A stretch of 18,110 nucleotides of DNA from Trachelipus rathkii (taxonomy: Eukaryota; Arthropoda; Malacostraca; Isopoda; Trachelipodidae), in NCBI GenBank assembly GCA_015478945.1, contig JABUQX010018355.1:1-18110 (forward strand), given 5' to 3'. Below, one piece after another: positions 16,800 to 18,110 of the stretch. The notes under the pieces are model-generated. The model made no database searches. It worked only from the letters and a program-made list of their open reading frames with translations, and had not been told where the DNA came from. Both the position numbers and the translations under genes were made by a program. Position 1 is the stretch's first letter, and the number at the start of each line of letters is the position of its first letter.

Positions 16800-18110
16800 A
16801 GCTAAAAACTTTTGGGCAATTATGCCACTGCTGGGTGATATCCTCAAAGATAGCACCTCACGCGGGAGGTGACGGATGGCGAAGAGCTTTGGTACTCTGG
16901 GGCTTTAAATATTCGGCTTTTGAGATTGACGGGATTCGCTGCCATGCACTCGTCTCAACCATTTGACGGCGCATTTCATCTCATATATAGATATATGAGT
17001 ATATATTGAGATATATCTCTATATATAGAGGGAGAGAGTGATCTAATAATATAAGAGATATAATTTTTACAATTTGGCCTATGTAGAAAGAGGATTAAAG
17101 ATGAGTGAGATAGGAAAGGATTAATGCTAGAATAGTGAGAGAGTGAAGAGAGGAGATAGGATGCGATAGAGATAGGGAGGAGGTAGAGTATATAGAGTAG
17201 TAGGTAGAAGGATATATAGATATATATCTATATATATCAACTGTTCGTTTGTTAAATTGTTAGTTTTTGGCTTTGCAGGATTCGTTGAGTTGCGATGAGA
17301 GAAACTTTTCGTTGTCTATAGCTGCGTATTTATTGCCAATTATACTCTCGCTTTGATAGAGAGATTCTGATTATTGTGTAAGCTTTCCGAAGTTGGTTTG
17401 GTGATGATATCTAGAGTAGGAAAGTCTTATGGGCGAGAATTGTTCTTATGTCCCCTATTGGCTCGTTTGTCTTACCTCGGTATCTAGGTGTTTATCTACA
17501 TCCCTCTATATGATATGAGTGGAATCTCCTCTCTCGATTCCTCTGTGCTCATTGGGGTAGTTTGTATTGAAATGTAGCTTCACTTTATGCCATCGGAGGT
17601 ATTATTTTAGTTCTTATGGTAGAAGTTTGTAAATCATTTTATGTGAATATACTATATAAGTTCTCCGGCTCAACCTCACTGACTCAGCTATCTACTCATG
17701 ACTATTGTTCATTAATTACCAAATTTTATATATATGCTTCAACATGACACGCTATTTCGTTATAGTTTTTAATTATCTACCTTTTTATATTTGTGATGTC
17801 AACTGTTGATGCTTCACAATGACAAAGTTAAAATAATATATATTATGGACTATTATAAATAATTCGCAAAAAAATTATTAAATAATTATTTCATATATGA
17901 TTTTAATAAATCACTTTTTTTATTTTATTCTAATATATAAATGGCTCTTGGGTATTTAAATAGATATATTCATTTTATTATAAGAGTCATTATATATGTA
18001 CTTCTTCACTCTAGGATTTAAATGGATTTCCATTTCTTGTGCTAACTTGTGATTATTATTAATCAAAAATATAGGGAAATAAGTTTCCTGAGTTAATTGT
18101 CTTTAACCAT
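16800..18110. other. AT- and purine-rich spacer without a supported gene
   Basis: After a mixed-composition stretch (16800-16980) the region contains AT palindromes, a purine tract, and then AT-rich sequence to the window end. No ORF of note, no splice-bounded exon and no RNA gene is visible. Confidence 0.5.
16981..17238 (+). repeat. Purine-rich tract between two AT palindromes
   Basis: Palindromic AT segments at about 16983-17027 (including GAGATATATCTC) and 17212-17238 (GATATATAGATATATATC and its complement) flank a tract. From 17082 to 17212 the plus strand is about 80% A plus G, with only about two C in some 125 bases. Confidence 0.7.

Noticed and set aside
16517..16801. Plus-strand ORF of 94 codons across the fold-back
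   Set aside because: It is antisense to the 2A/PHD coding sequence and mostly encoded by the inverted repeat.
14526..17460. A shared 13-mer ATGTCCCCTATTG at about 14524 and 17448
   Set aside because: The flanks do not align beyond a few bases, so I treat it as coincidence.
1..18110. CRISPR arrays, bacterial operons, rRNA or intact tRNA genes
   Set aside because: No regularly spaced direct repeats, no ribosome-binding context and no cloverleaf were seen; composition and splice signals point to a eukaryotic nuclear genome.

Overview
The window looks like repeat-rich, gene-poor DNA from an animal genome, most likely an invertebrate. It is strongly AT-rich and full of long AT-dinucleotide and ATT/AAT tracts. 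It has no operon-like packing, shows spliceosomal splice-site signals, and carries decayed retroelements of classes known from metazoans. I cannot name the phylum from the sequence alone.

Left part (1-4430): a Penelope-like element (PLE) occurs as two copies arranged head to head. A truncated minus-strand copy (about 1237-1780) ends against a composite GGAGTC hexamer array (1036-1234). A longer plus-strand copy (about 2100-4116) keeps recognisable reverse transcriptase (RT) blocks, including GVPKIHK, FDVISFF, GLIMGFPLSP and YVDDIF, followed by the remains of a GIY-YIG endonuclease. Both copies carry stops or frameshifts. A hairpin just 3' of the endonuclease (4145-4196) resembles a worn hammerhead-type motif. 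A 72-residue unassigned ORF lies between the copies.

Middle part (4430-13950): mostly AT-rich spacer. The best host-gene candidate is a pair of plus-strand exons (6359-6398 and 6639-6834) with good splice signals and matching phase; I do not recognise the protein. A hAT-like transposon end made of repeated CGAAT/TTCGG words lies at about 7955-8079. A decayed non-LTR retrotransposon RT fragment on the plus strand is at about 9986-10333, possibly continuing near 11014-11091.

Right part (13950-16780): a second, different non-LTR retrotransposon lies on the minus strand. It reads, in sense order, a 2A-like ribosome-skipping peptide (DIESNPGP), a PHD-type zinc finger, an APE-type endonuclease with GDFNADHPAW, an endonuclease-RT linker, and weak RT remnants. 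Its 5' end is disrupted by a fold-back: an inverted repeat with arms of about 50 nt followed by a third partial copy. From 16800 to the end there is only AT-rich and purine-rich sequence with no supported gene.

None of the retroelement copies looks intact, so the window is best read as a retroelement graveyard with one possible fragment of a host gene. I did not find a clearly new biological system. The observations most worth checking are the 2A/fold-back junction, the head-to-head PLE pair with its 3' hairpin, and the two-exon candidate gene.
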